DNA of 64,000 nt, from positions 5,001-69,000 of the forward strand of contig JAXCGZ010019175.1 in the NCBI GenBank assembly GCA_037179515.1, written 5' to 3'. This DNA is from Halocaridina rubra (taxonomy: Eukaryota > Arthropoda > Malacostraca > Decapoda > Atyidae). The position numbers and the translations under genes are program-made. A model generated the notes under the pieces. The model saw nothing but the letters and a program-made list of their open reading frames with translations. It was not told where the DNA came from and did not search any database. Shown here piece after piece: positions 41,377 through 53,150 of this stretch. Each line of letters starts with the position of its first letter. The first letter of the stretch is position 1.

Positions 41377-44174
41377 CAGGGGGTTCTCTTATAATGTCGT
41401 TCCGAGTTACGTCGCTTCACCATTACGTCAGAGGCCAATAACTAATTAATAAATTAACATAAATTAATTTTTCGACCTACCTGCCTGGCAGAGTAATTTC
41501 AAACCATTAGTGCTGAACAGTTTATGAGTGTGGTGGACGAATACACAGCTAGCACCACTGCTATATTCATATTTATCCAGTTAATGGCTTTATATATTTA
41601 TTTGTTTATATATTAGGTTATATTGAAGGATTATATTGAAATTAAAAAACAAACACATAGCTGTAAATAATATTTAATTTGATATACACACAAATTCACA
41701 ACTAGCAGCAAAGTTGTATATGTATTTATCTAGTTAATGGCATTATTTATTTATATGTATATATATTTAGTCATATTGAAGGATTATATTGAAATTAACA
41801 AAATATACCATACAAATAGCCGTATATACAATTTTATTCAATATAGTTTGTTGAGGGATAGTGTAAGAATACGGTGTCAAGTGGCATTAGAAGAGGAAGA
41901 AAAACCACCGCTCCGCTTATTCCCGCCCGCCGCCACATTGTGCCTGTTGTTTTCGTCTGCTCTCTAGTTGTGTTCTCTCGTTACAGACATTACTAAGTCT
42001 CCCAAGCGTGTTAGTGATAGTTCTGATGGCAGTGCCACTAAGAAAAGAAAAGCAATCAGCATGGAAATTAAAACTGAAGTGGTAAGCTGTGCTGAAAATG
42101 GAGAATCTTCTACAAACATTGGCTGTAATCATGGATTAGCCTGTACAACCATGGCCATGAACATCAAAGACAAAGATCGCACCCATGACCACATGAAAGG
42201 TTTGACTCCTATGATAGCTACTGTGATCACTAGGCAGCGTAGTCGCCTTATGATCGAGATGGAGAGGTTAATAGTGTTTTTGCTTGAAGACCAAAATCAA
42301 CGGTATATCCCATTAAGCCTTATGCTTATACAGGAAAAGGCTAAAACACTGTTTGAAGCCTTGAAAAGAGAAAAGGGGGAAGGCAGTGCAGGTGAGGAGA
42401 CTGGTCCTAGTAGAGGGTGGCTTGAGTGTTTTAAGGCTTGTACTAATTTGCATAATATAAAAGTGCAAGGTGAATTTGCTAGCAGTTATGAGGAAACAGC
42501 AAAAATATTTCCTATTGCTTTGGCTGAGATGATAAGGGAGGGGGATTACTGTGCCAAACACGTATTCAATGTGGATGAGACTTGCTTATTCTGGAAGTAT
42601 ATGCCTAGTCGTACGTACACCGCCAAGGAGAAAAAGACAGAACCAGGCAATAAATTCAGCAAGGAGAGACTGACTTTGCTTTTGGGGGCTAATGCTGCTG
42701 AAGACTGTAAGCTGGTTTATTTGGCAGAAAATCCAAGGGCACTCAATGGCATTTGGAGAGGTCAACTGCCAGTCATCTGGAAGTCAAACAAGAAGGAATG
42801 ATTCAGCAACCATTTTATCCCCTAATCGAAGAAGTAATGTACTTCTAAAGGTCTGCCTTTTAAGGTGTTGCCAATTCTGGACAATGCCCATGGTCATCTT
42901 GCCCATTTGAATAACTTTAATCCTAATGTAAAGGTGGTTTACCTTCCCCCTAATACCACTTCCCTGTTACAGCTAATGGATTAGGGAGCCATTACCTTTT
43001 TCAAGGCATACTACCTCCGAAGAACAATTGCTATGGCTCTCAGGGCAACTGACAAGGGCAAGAACCTGGCTCTCAAGGACTTCTGGAAGTCGTGCAGTAT
43101 TCTTCATGTTGTGAAGAATATTGGTGATGCCTGGGAGGAAGTGATGCAAACCAACTTGAATGGGGTATGGAAGAATGCATGCCCCTATTTTGTGAATGAC
43201 TTCCGAAGGTTTGAGGAGACAGTTGAGGCTGTAACCAAGAACGTTGTTGTCATGACTAAGGAGCTCGAGTTGGAGGTAGAGGCTGAAGATGTAAAAGAGC
43301 TTCCGGAATCTCATGGCGAGAAGTTATCTGCTAAGGACCTCATTCAGCTGGAAAAGCAAATGAATGAAGAGGATAAAGAACTACCAAGCACAGAGCCCAA
43401 GAGCTCCACAACTAAGGATTTGAAAGAAACGTTTGCCCTGGGAGAGGAATTGTTGGCAAAGCTCGAGGCTCAGGACCACAATGTTGCCAGGTACAATAAG
43501 GTCGAGAGAGGGATCAATGATGCCCTGCGGTGTTACAAGGAAATATATGAGGAGAAGAAGAGGGCATTCTTCCAGACTCGCCTTGACCAATTCTTCATGA
43601 AAGTAGAGCCCCCACCAAAAGATCCTGTCCTCTACCTCAGGTGTGTACACTTCCCTGTAATCTATATTTTATTCTTGGTTGTGTATCCATTTGAAGCATT
43701 ATGTTGCCACTGACTTTTTATGTGATCATGTAATGTGTGACGCCTTGGTGCAATAAATTAATAAAATAAAATAAATAAATCTACCACTATAGACTCACCT
43801 GCCCCAGTACCTCCATAATGTTCTTTTGCCTCTCCAGACTCACCTGCCCTAGTCTCCTCAGCACCTGCCTCTCCAGCTTCAACCCCCCAATAAGCCAGTC
43901 TCTCCCTCCCTTGCAATGCCCCTTCAAGTGCACAAGCCAACCATATGAGTAAAGGTAAGCTATAATGCACTGGGCTGTAGTGTAATTTTACTATTGATAC
44001 ATTTTTAAGGTAAGCAGTACTATTAAGTTTAGCTTTAGTATTTTTTTTATCATAGATTAAGAACACATATTCTTTTCCAATGTTTTAAATGAATTTAGGT
44101 GTGTTCTGACTTACGTCGAAATCCAACTTAAGTTAGCTGTGAGGAACGGAACCCTGAAGTTAAACGAGGACCCC

Positions 44175-44177
<3 letters not shown>
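41377..44177 (+). mobile_element. Tigger-like DNA transposon, copy 4, near full length
   Basis: The left end CAGGGGGTTCTC (41377) and the right end, read inverted, CAGGGGGTCCTC (44177) form terminal inverted repeats with one mismatch in 12 bp. (TA)n tracts lie on both sides. The left end is preceded by TA. The right end is followed by ATATA, so the exact TA duplication is ambiguous. The interior carries a transposase with DDE motifs. At 2.8 kb the size fits an autonomous Tigger element. Confidence 0.88.
41983..43626 (+). pseudogene. Tigger-like transposase, broken (copy 4)
   Basis: Reads TKSPKRVSDSSDGSATKKRK at the N terminus with a CENP-B-like DNA-binding region, then SRGWLECFKACTNLHNIKV. 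The DDE core has FNVDETCLFWKYMPSRTYTA, VLPILDNAHGHLAHL and NTTSLLQLMD. A long Glu/Lys-rich C terminus runs to QTRLDQFFMK near 43600. A frameshift with stop near 42800 and a TAG right after the third Asp (42982-42984) inactivate it. The first exon may lie upstream, since a TTACAG acceptor-like site sits just before the first clear codons. Confidence 0.88.

Positions 44178-44245
<68 letters not shown>
44178..44245. repeat. (TA)n microsatellite
   Basis: TA tract directly at the right end of Tigger-like copy 4. Confidence 0.97.
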
Positions 44246-44247
<2 letters not shown>

Positions 44248-44350
44248 ACGATTACATTTGCCAAAAGAAGTCCTTTGCAAGAAGGCAATCGTCCTAGCCC
44301 TAGGTAGAATAGGGAGTTCGTGACGTAAAACCGGAACATGAACATGAACT

Positions 44351-44904
<554 letters not shown>

Positions 44905-45257
44905 TGAGAGTTTTTGAGTCCATGCAATGGAGAAAATGATGATACGTTGGATGTGAAATTCATGCTTATCAATTTACAAAGGTATTCTCATTATGTATGC
45001 TGAGTTGTCCCAGTAACGATAATGTTAAATGTGTGATCTCTTCCATATCATTGAAGAGACCCGTGTTTCATATCTTTTGGAATGGTAGTACAGTGAAGTA
45101 TGTAACACTATGAAGGGTGAGAACTGGAATTCCCCTTCACTCCCTTCTGTTTCAGTGCCACAGAGTAACTCGTCTCCAAATATAACTATCTTAAATTTCA
45201 ATTACATTTTCAAAATACCCAAAAGTTATAATTGATTCATATAATCACAAAACTTAC

Positions 45258-45374
45258 ATGTCTACAGATGTCTACATTGGTGCCGTGATTCAATAACAAT
45301 CGAACAACTGACTGGTGGCCCATCTGTGAAGCAATCCAGAGAGGACTGGCACCATCTAACCTCCTCACATTTGC
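45258..45374 (-). CDS. ANKRD29-like, exon encoding end of repeat 4 and repeat 5
   Basis: A 117-bp phase-0 exon (acceptor TTTGCAG, donor GTAAGT) encoding 39 residues: ANVRRL completes the previous repeat to 33 residues, then [20 protein letters not shown] and [13 protein letters not shown] form the next. The block [10 protein letters not shown] is essentially the same as in ANKRD29 repeat 5 and is a strong anchor for the identification. Confidence 0.92.
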
Positions 45375-45421
45375 CTGCAAACAATAAGTAAATGCATATG
45401 TAACATTTCTGATGCAACCAG

Positions 45422-45535
<114 letters not shown>

Positions 45536-46330
45536 CTAATTTTTACCCCGACCGGGACTTGAACTAAGGGCTTATAATTACTAAGCAAAGGTGCTACCAA
45601 CTACACAACAGAAGGTTATAAGGGAAACAGATCTTACAGCTTTTATCTGCTATACTAGGAATGAATGCATTCTGTCTGAATGCCACTATGTTCATATTAC
45701 AATTTCCCCCAACCTCACTCATGGTTTCGTTTTCGCATTTTGTCGTATAGTGTTTTTCTTACACTATACTTATACTACACGTAGCAAGGTTGGTGATAGA
45801 TAGCCTCTCTTCTTCATAATTAATTTATTTAGAAGCTACAAGGTTCCTCTAATCCTCAACACGCCCTCTGTATGCCGTCCTATGGTGGCTGGTCTCCAAG
45901 TGCGCACTCTGCCCTCTAGTGGCTATAGGCATCTATATGCGATGCCGTATGACAATTCAATTCAACTCCCAATCTCATTCGGGACCAACAATAATCAAAT
46001 AAGCACATTACCATATGTGAAAACATGCATAATTTTTACCCCCGACCGGGACTTGAACCTAGGACTTATAATTACTAAGCCAAGATGCTACCAACAACAC
46101 CACAGAAGGTTAAAAGGGAAACAGACCCTACAGCTTATATTTGCTATACTAGGAATGAACACATTCTATATGAATGCCACTATGTTCATATTACAGTTTC
46201 CCCAAACCTCACTCATGGTTTCGTTTTTGCATTTAATTCAACTATCAATCTCATTCGGGACCAACAATAATCAAATAAGCACATTACCGTATGTGAAAAC
46301 ATGAATCACTTTTACCCCAACCGGGACTTA
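45536..46330 (-). repeat. tRNA-like (SINE-like) units, minus-oriented arm
   Basis: Two larger units and a truncated third. Each has a tRNA-like core with, on the minus strand, an A-box-like TGGTGTAATTGG region (variants) and a B-box-like GGTTCAAATCC (variants), followed by shared non-tRNA sequence. Cores lie at about 45545-45615, 46035-46115 and 46312-46330 (truncated). Spacing of the last two is about 275 bp. The first two are separated by extra unrelated sequence at about 45745-45950. Confidence 0.8.
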
Positions 46331-46880
46331 TTTGATTATTGTTGGTCCTGAATGAGAATGGGAGTCGAATTAAATGCGAAAATGAAACCATGAGTGAGGT
46401 AGGAAGAAACTGTAATACGAACATAGTGACACTCAGCTAAAATGCATTCATTCCTAGTATAGCAGATATAAGCTGTAAGGTCTGTTTACCTTTTAACCTT
46501 TTGTAGTGTAGTTGCTAGCGCCTTGGCTTAGTAATTATAAGTCCTAGGTTCAAATCCCGGTCAGGGTAAAAATGATTCATGTTTTCACATATGGTAATGC
46601 GCTTATTTGATTATTGTTGGTCTTGAATAAGATTGGGAGTTGAATTGAATGCGAAAATGATACCATGAGTGAGGTTGGGGGAAACTCTAATATGAACATA
46701 GTGGCATTCACGTAGAATGCATTCATTCCCAGTATAGCAGATATAAGCTGTAAGGTCTATTTCCCTTTTAACCTTATGTGGTGTAATTGGTAGTACCTTG
46801 GCTTAGTATTTATAAGTCCTAGGTTCAAATCCCGGTCGGGGTAAAAATTATTCATGTTTTCACATATAGTAATATGCTTA
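46331..46880 (+). repeat. tRNA-like (SINE-like) units, plus-oriented arm
   Basis: Two head-to-tail units with cores at about 46500-46570 and 46780-46845, 275 bp apart. They are the same unit as in the minus arm but inverted, so the whole region forms a large inverted repeat centred near 46330. The second core reads GTGGTGTAATTGGTAGTACC, then a stem-loop region with GTATTTATAAG, then GGTTCAAATCCCGGTCGGGG. The core folds into D-, anticodon- and T-like arms, but a pyrimidine follows the putative anticodon and no matching acceptor stem is evident. It is therefore tRNA-derived and probably not a tRNA gene. Confidence 0.8.
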
Positions 46881-46885
46881 TTTGA

Positions 46886-47086
<201 letters not shown>

Positions 47087-47145
47087 AATCATTTACAAAG
47101 AAGACCTCTTTTACTTATAATGTGTAGAAGCTATATCTCCCAAAC

Positions 47146-47325
47146 CTTAGCACCAGCTGCAAGAAGAGTCCGGACGACACTGGTGTGTCCATTCTGTGCA
47201 GCGACAAATACAGCCGTGGCTCGATCCTTCATGGCACTGTGGGGGTCAGCACCTCGACGCAGCAGCTCTTGGACCACGTCCCAATGGCCGCATTGGGCTG
47301 CAACTATCAAGGCTGTACCACCATC
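47146..47325 (-). CDS. ANKRD29-like, exon encoding repeat 3 and most of repeat 4
   Basis: A 180-bp phase-0 exon encoding 60 residues: DGGTALIVAAQCGHWDVVQE then LLRRGADPHSAMK, and DRATAVFVAAQNGHTSVVRT then LLAAGAK. The acceptor is CTTGCAG. The donor is GTTTGG, weaker than the GTAAGT of the other exons, and an in-frame stop follows 12 bases into the intron. Homology and phase continuity with ANVRRL in the next exon support this boundary. Both repeats match repeats 3 and 4 of ANKRD29. Confidence 0.9.
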
Positions 47326-47399
47326 CTGCAAGATATGCAAGGAGTAAGTAATGGAAGGGAACAATGGCATTACTGCTTTCTTGTGAGAAAAATTATACA

Positions 47400-48436
47400 G
47401 GGAAATGAAAATTCGTAATATTGTATATGCAATGTCAAAATTCGGACATATCTGTGAGTTGCTCTTAATATATAAATATCGGAATAACGTATATACAATT
47501 ACAAAACTTTGTGTAGTGTCCATTGCTTTTTTAAAACATAAAATTATAAAATAGTATATGCAAAGACAAAACTCCGTGCACTTTAACTGATCTCTAATAA
47601 CGCATACAATTTATTAGCTAGCGTACGCAACGATAAAATATCCTGCAGTTGCCTAGATTTCTTGAACATAAATATCAATAATACAGTTGGCTATATGCAG
47701 AGACAAAGGCTTTGGGCATTTATCTAAATTTCTTATTGAAATTTATGTAAAAAATACATAATACAATATTTATGCGATGCAATCATAGAACGGTAATAAG
47801 GATGCGCTACTTATATTTCCTTTACATCAGATTAGAGGAGACGAATATTAAAACAATAACTCACACTGTCGTCTTAAGGGAAGGATTCAGACTAATAATA
47901 GAGTCTTTTTCCATAAAGAAAAAAAAACAGTAACTGCATTTTGCGGATCTTCTTTTTCTTCTTAAATATAATCGGGTGTATATTAACAACACTATTACCC
48001 ACGAAATTCATTTGTGGTCATCAGAGGACTCCAATTCGCATTACAAGTTACAAATTCATGCTGCTTAAACCATCTGTATCACTACAACAGAGAAAAGTCT
48101 CCATTTCATGGCACAGCCAGTATTAGTAAGAATCTTTCCCATAAACCTTTAATCATCTTGATAAAGTTGTACGAAGAATTAAGTATATACATTTACAATC
48201 AAAACGTGGTATAAACAGTACCATCAGCCACGGAAATCTTTTTAGGACATCAAGGAACTCGAACTCACTTGGCAAGTAACAATATCATGCTGCCTAAACC
48301 AACTGTACCACTACAAACTACGACAGACAAAAGTCTGCATATGGCACAATCAGTATATACAAGATCTCTACCACTGACATGATGTCTTAATAAGATTTTC
48401 GAATATAATAAGAGTAGTTAATATCACTGTTTATTT
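47400..48436. other. Unassigned intronic sequence
   Basis: AT-rich. Two imperfect near-repeat paragraphs (about 48010-48150 and 48240-48370, both with CATGCTGC...AACC...CTGTA and ACTACAA segments) suggest an old tandem duplication of unknown origin. No gene. Confidence 0.45.
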
Positions 48437-48569
48437 GTGTGTGATTACCTAATTGTGATTACCCAATTGTGTGTGTGTGTGATTACCTAATTGTGATTAC
48501 CTAATTGTGTTTACGGGAAAGAGCCCAAAGCTCGTATCTTCCCGTCTCCTGATCGCTTCCATTTTATAC

Positions 48570-51393
48570 TTAGTGATACTTATCATACCTGTCCTTAAAA
48601 CTATGGATTGAGATAGCATTAACTACCTCCTCGCTTAGCCAATTCCAATTATCAACTACTCTTACACTGAAAAAGTATTTTCTTACATCCTGCAAAGAAG
48701 TTTTCTTACGAAGCTTCAAACTATGACCTCTAGTTCTAGAGCCAGCCATATCAAAATATCGATACCTATCCACTTTATCATAACCATGAAGGAATTTAAA
48801 GACTGTCACCATATCCCCCCTCACTCTTCTAGCTTCGAGTGATGGTAAGTCTAATTCCCTCAGCCTCTCATCATAACTGAGATTGCGTATTTCTGGCACC
48901 AGTTTCGTGGCATGTCTTTGAACTTTTTCAAGCTTAGCTATGTGCTTTTTCAAGTGCGGATTTCAAAAGGGGGCTGCATATTCCAGTTTTGGACTCACAT
49001 AGGTTACATAAATATTTCTGAACATTTCCTTGTCCATGTGCCTGAAGGCTACCCTTACATTTGATAAGAATGCATATGCTGCCCTTACTATGCCATTTAT
49101 ATGTATTTCTGGAGACAAATCTGCCAGTATGTTTACTCCTAGATCTCTCTCATTTTCTGTCTCTTGAAGTTGTACTCCAGCCACCGAGTAGTCAAGCTTG
49201 GGCCTTCTTGCACTTGTACCCATTCTCATTACCTTACATTTTGAAGTATTGAATTTCATTACCCACTTTTCTGACCACTCATGCAGATTATTTAGATCCT
49301 CCTGAAGTTCTCTACCATTGTTCTCGTTTTTTACTTTCTTCACAATCTTTGCATCATATGCAAACATATTCATGAATGAATTTACAGACTCTGGTAGGTC
49401 ATTTACATATACAAGGAACAAAAGTGGCCCTAAAACTGAACCCTGTGGAACTCCACTACTAACTCTTCTCCATTCAGACATTGAGTGTCTTACTCTAACC
49501 CTCTGTTCCCTTCCTTCTAAGTAAGTTTTTATCCATTCCAAAACATTTCCACCTATTCTAGCCATTGATTGCAGCTTCCTAATAAGTCTCCCATGTGGAA
49601 CAGTGTCAAACGCTTTCTGGAAGTCTAGGAATATGCAGTCTGCCCAGCCCTCTCTTTCCTGTAAGATTTGGCTTACCTCATCAAAAAATTCTAATAAGTC
49701 TGTTACTGTTGATCTACCTTCTCTGAAGCCATGTTGCCTCACTGACAAAAAGTTGAAGGATTCCAAGTGAAGAGAGATATGTTTCCTTAGTAGTTTCTCC
49801 ATAACTTTGCAAACTATGCTGGTCAAGGAAACTGGTCTATAGTTCAGAGCCATATCCCTCCTTCCCTTTTTGAAGATAGGTATCACATTTGCTTGTTTCC
49901 AGCATCTTGGAATCTCCCCTGACTCCAGTGACTTTTTAAATATGATACTTAGTGCCACTGATATTGAGTTTGCGCATTTTTTAAGCACATGAGGGGATAA
50001 TGTCATCAGGACCTGTAGCTTTATGAACATCTAAATCCATCAGCGCTTTGCATACCTCTGTGGCTGTAAGGTTTATGTTCTCTAATACCGGCCCTTGAGC
50101 TTCTATCACTGCAATCTGAGGGGGTGGGGTATTTTCTACTGTAAATACTGACTGAAACTCCTTGTTCAATTCTTTGCAGATCTCTTCATCCATCTCAGTG
50201 ATGCTTCCATCCTCTCTCTTTAGCCTTAAAACCTGTTCTATTACCTTCAGTTTTCCTCTGATAAAGCTGTGGAAAAGCTTGGGATTTTCTTTAGCCTTCC
50301 TGGTGATGTCCTTCTCATAGTCTCTCTCTGCCTCTCTCCTTTTACTTAGGTAGTCATTTCTTGCTCTTTTGTAGGTTTGCCAGGCATTTATGTTTTTTCT
50401 CCTCCTATACCTTTTCCAGCATTTGTCTCTCCACTCCTTAGCTCTTTTACACCCATGATCGAGCCATTTCTCTCTGGCATGAATTACACCTACTTTGGTG
50501 ACAGGTATGCAGCAATCTACTATCTTCCCATATTTCTCACAAAAGATCTCATACATTTCTTGTACAGATTTGTTGTAAAATAAGGTTCTCCAATCAAGAA
50601 CTGCAAAAAGCTCATTCATTTTGATGTAATCTCCTTTCGGATAGTTCCTCCTCATGTCCTCAGTGCCTCTACTCTCAGGAAGAATATCTTCAATGATATA
50701 CTCCATCAACAACACACAGTGGTCACTCTTTCCAATTGGTGGTTCATACTCAATTTTTTCAATATCCAACACATTATCTGTGAACACTAGATCAAGTAGT
50801 GATGGCTCATCCCCACCCCTGGCTCTTGTTGGTTCCATTACATGTTGGTGTAGGAAATTCCCTTGTACGCAATCTAGGAATCTTTCCCCGAATGAGTCCT
50901 CACCACTGTGTGGGTCAAGATTTATCCAATCTATCTCTTTATGATTAAAGTCTCCCATAATCAAAATCCTACATTTTTTTTCCCGTGCCATGTTAACAAC
51001 TGAGTTTATGACTTCAATAGTACCTATATGACTTTCCTCATAAACTTCAAGCCTATTTTGGTTCCTTGGTGGGTTGTATACAACAGTTATTATAATGCTC
51101 TCTGACCCAGTATTTATGCGAGCAACAAGAAATTCCTTGAACTCACTTTCTATAGCCAAGTTTATTTCTTCAACTTGAATACTTTCACTTATGAGCAGTG
51201 CTATCCCTCCACCAGTCCTCTCAGATCTTTCAACCCTTAGTATTCTGAAGCCCTTGGGAAAAACTGTGACACTGTTTATGTCCTCACTCAACTTAGTCTC
51301 TGTAATTGCTACTATATCTGCCTTACTGTTGTGAATCCTATCTTTTAATTCTACTGCCTTACCAGCTAATCCATCAGCATTTGTGTATAACAA
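48570..51393 (-). pseudogene. CR1-like ORF2, copy B
   Basis: One base longer than intact copy C because of a single-base insertion near 49999 (frame change). There is also a Trp-to-stop change (TGA) at about 48960-48962. The RT catalytic motif reads FAYD in place of FADD, which would abolish polymerase activity even without the other lesions. The endonuclease motifs are preserved. It begins with TTG (no ATG) right after the ORF1 stop. Confidence 0.9.
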
Positions 51394-51395
51394 TC

Positions 51396-52476
51396 TTAAT
51401 GAGGCCCCATCCCCTGATCTTCTGTCATTATCTTCTTTATCTCCCCTTTGTCTGGAAGGACTCTGTAATGAAAATTTTTCTTCTCTTCTTCATTTCTTTC
51501 ATCATTTAACCTTCTTGCCTCTTGCAACAAGTTTTTTATCTTTCCCATCTCTTCCTGTGTTCTGTATCGTCTAATGAACACTTCTTTGAATTCTTGAAGG
51601 TCTTTTAGACTTTTTTTTCTCAACAATATTTCCTTACATGTTTTCCCTCTCTCAAAGGTTACTTTTGTTGGTCTCGGCTTTCCTTCCCTCGAATATTTAC
51701 CTAGTTGGTGTATGTTTACAATATCCTCAGGACCACATACTACTCCAAGCTTTCTTATCAGGTCTACAACCCTAGCTTTATTTTCTTCAAGTCTCCCCTG
51801 CCATGTTGGCTCCTGGGATTCGCTTATGCCTGAGATTACCACTGTCTTCTCCTTATCAAGTGCCTGTCTGATGAGTGGGTTTGCCCTTTCCATCACAACG
51901 TCTTTCATTTTTTTTTATTACTGTCTCTTTATAGTCAACTGTTTGTGTGTTTTCCAGTGCCACCACCTTTACAGCCTCTTTTACTGCCACATTCCCCTTT
52001 AGTGCATCAGCAAAGGAAGTTTTCATGGCATCATTTTCCATATTCAGCTCCTGGAACTCTTTTCTGAACTGTTCAATGTTTTCCTTAATCTGGACATTCC
52101 AAGCAGCAATCTCGTCTCTCTCAGAAGAGAGCAGTGAACTAACATCTAATTCCTTTAGGTTGTCATTCAGCTGTTTGTTTTTATCTTCTTGTTTAGAAAT
52201 TCTAGATTCTAGTTCACTCTTTTCCCCTTCCAGCTTCTTTATTTTTTTTTCTAGTTCCTTTCTCTCCTGCCCTTGTGCTTTATTTGCTTCCTCCAAAGAT
52301 CTTATTTGCTCTCTGAGTGTTTCATTCTCTTTCATTTCTCCATCCATATTCCGAATTTTTTCATCAAGGCTTATAACCATTGCCTCTAAATTCTTGATTT
52401 TCTGTTTAAGTCTCCTAATGGCTACCCCTCCTACCGACCCATGGATGGGGGAGGTTTGGGACAGAGATGGCCTCAT
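51396..52476 (-). pseudogene. CR1-like ORF1, copy B (one frameshift)
   Basis: ORF1 runs from ATG at 52476 (MRPSLSQTSPIHGSV) through a long coiled coil (heptad-like region about residues 25-110: KQKIKNLEAMVISLDEKIRN..., quoted in part) to a C-terminal domain with TVVISGISESQEPTW, LIRKLGVVCGPEDIVNIHQL and RRYRTQEEMGKIKNLLQEAR. The architecture, coiled coil then RNA-binding-like domain, parallels other LINE ORF1 proteins that package element RNA. One frameshift lies in a T-rich run near 51910-51918. The stop TAA (51396-51398) is two bases from the ORF2 TTG. Confidence 0.85.
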
Positions 52477-52760
52477 TTTTATGTTCTCCCTCTCACAGAA
52501 TATAGAAAGAAGAAGAGAAAGAGAAAAAAAAAGAGAAAAACTTTTATTTAAGCTTCACACAGAATTTTCATATCTCCATATAAGTGCTATTTAGTGACTC
52601 AATTTATCTCTTTTTTGGTAACACACATCTTAACTTAAAAACTTGCCCATGGTAATTTAAGGATAAAAAGAAAAAGAAAACAAAATGCAACAAAACAAAA
52701 GTCAAACCTGAAGGAAAATTCGAATTTGTGTCTGAGGAGGCACCCACCTGTTTCTGCTAT

Positions 52761-53048
52761 ATATTCTTCCTAACTGATAAACTCACTTGCTAACCAAGAT
52801 ATGTTATCACAGGATTAGACTTTACATTTAACTCAATATATATACAAAATAAAAAAAATAGTAAAAGAGAAAGCTAAAAGAAAAGCAAAAAAAATGAAGA
52901 AAATAAGACAGCTGTACTACTTGGCAACTTAACTCAGTACTGTTGACAGGTGGATATTTGGTATTTTTTTGTTTAATTATTCAATTATTTCGTGTATCAT
53001 ACTAACTAACAAGTTAATATAAATGGGAAGGATACTGATTTTAACAAT
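52761..53048. other. Short unassigned stretch between CR1 copies
   Basis: AT-rich sequence between the presumed 5' end of copy B and the 3' tail of copy C. It may still be copy B 5' UTR. Confidence 0.4.
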
Positions 53049-53150
53049 ATGTGTGTGTGTGATTACCTAATTGTGATTACCTAATTGTGTTTACGGGAAA
53101 GAGCCCAAAGCTCGTATCTTCCCGTCTCCTGATCGCTTCCATTTTTAGAC

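Larger units (their letters stand above)
48437..52760 (-). mobile_element. CR1-like LINE copy B, nearly full length
   Basis: Minus strand. The 3' tail shows two pairs of the CACAATTAGGTAAT unit separated by a short (CA)n. ORF2 spans 51393-48570 and the complete ORF1 region 52476-51396. A 5' UTR (52477 to about 52620, perhaps to 52760) aligns with that of the old copy E. This is the only young copy here with the ORF1 N terminus. The 5' limit is approximate. Confidence 0.88.

Noticed and set aside
43758..44066. 102-codon minus frame near 43.9 kb
   Set aside because: It lies in the 3' part of Tigger copy 4 and reads repetitive Ser/Pro/Thr-type sequence in antisense. No independent support.
45882..46304. 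140-codon open frame with internal repeated peptide
   Set aside because: The peptide repeat simply reflects the 275-bp repeat unit being read twice.
46500..46570. Functional tRNA gene
   Set aside because: A and B boxes and an anticodon-like arm exist, but the acceptor stem is not evident, position 37 would be a pyrimidine, and the unit is one of several repeated cores. tRNA-derived repeat is more likely.
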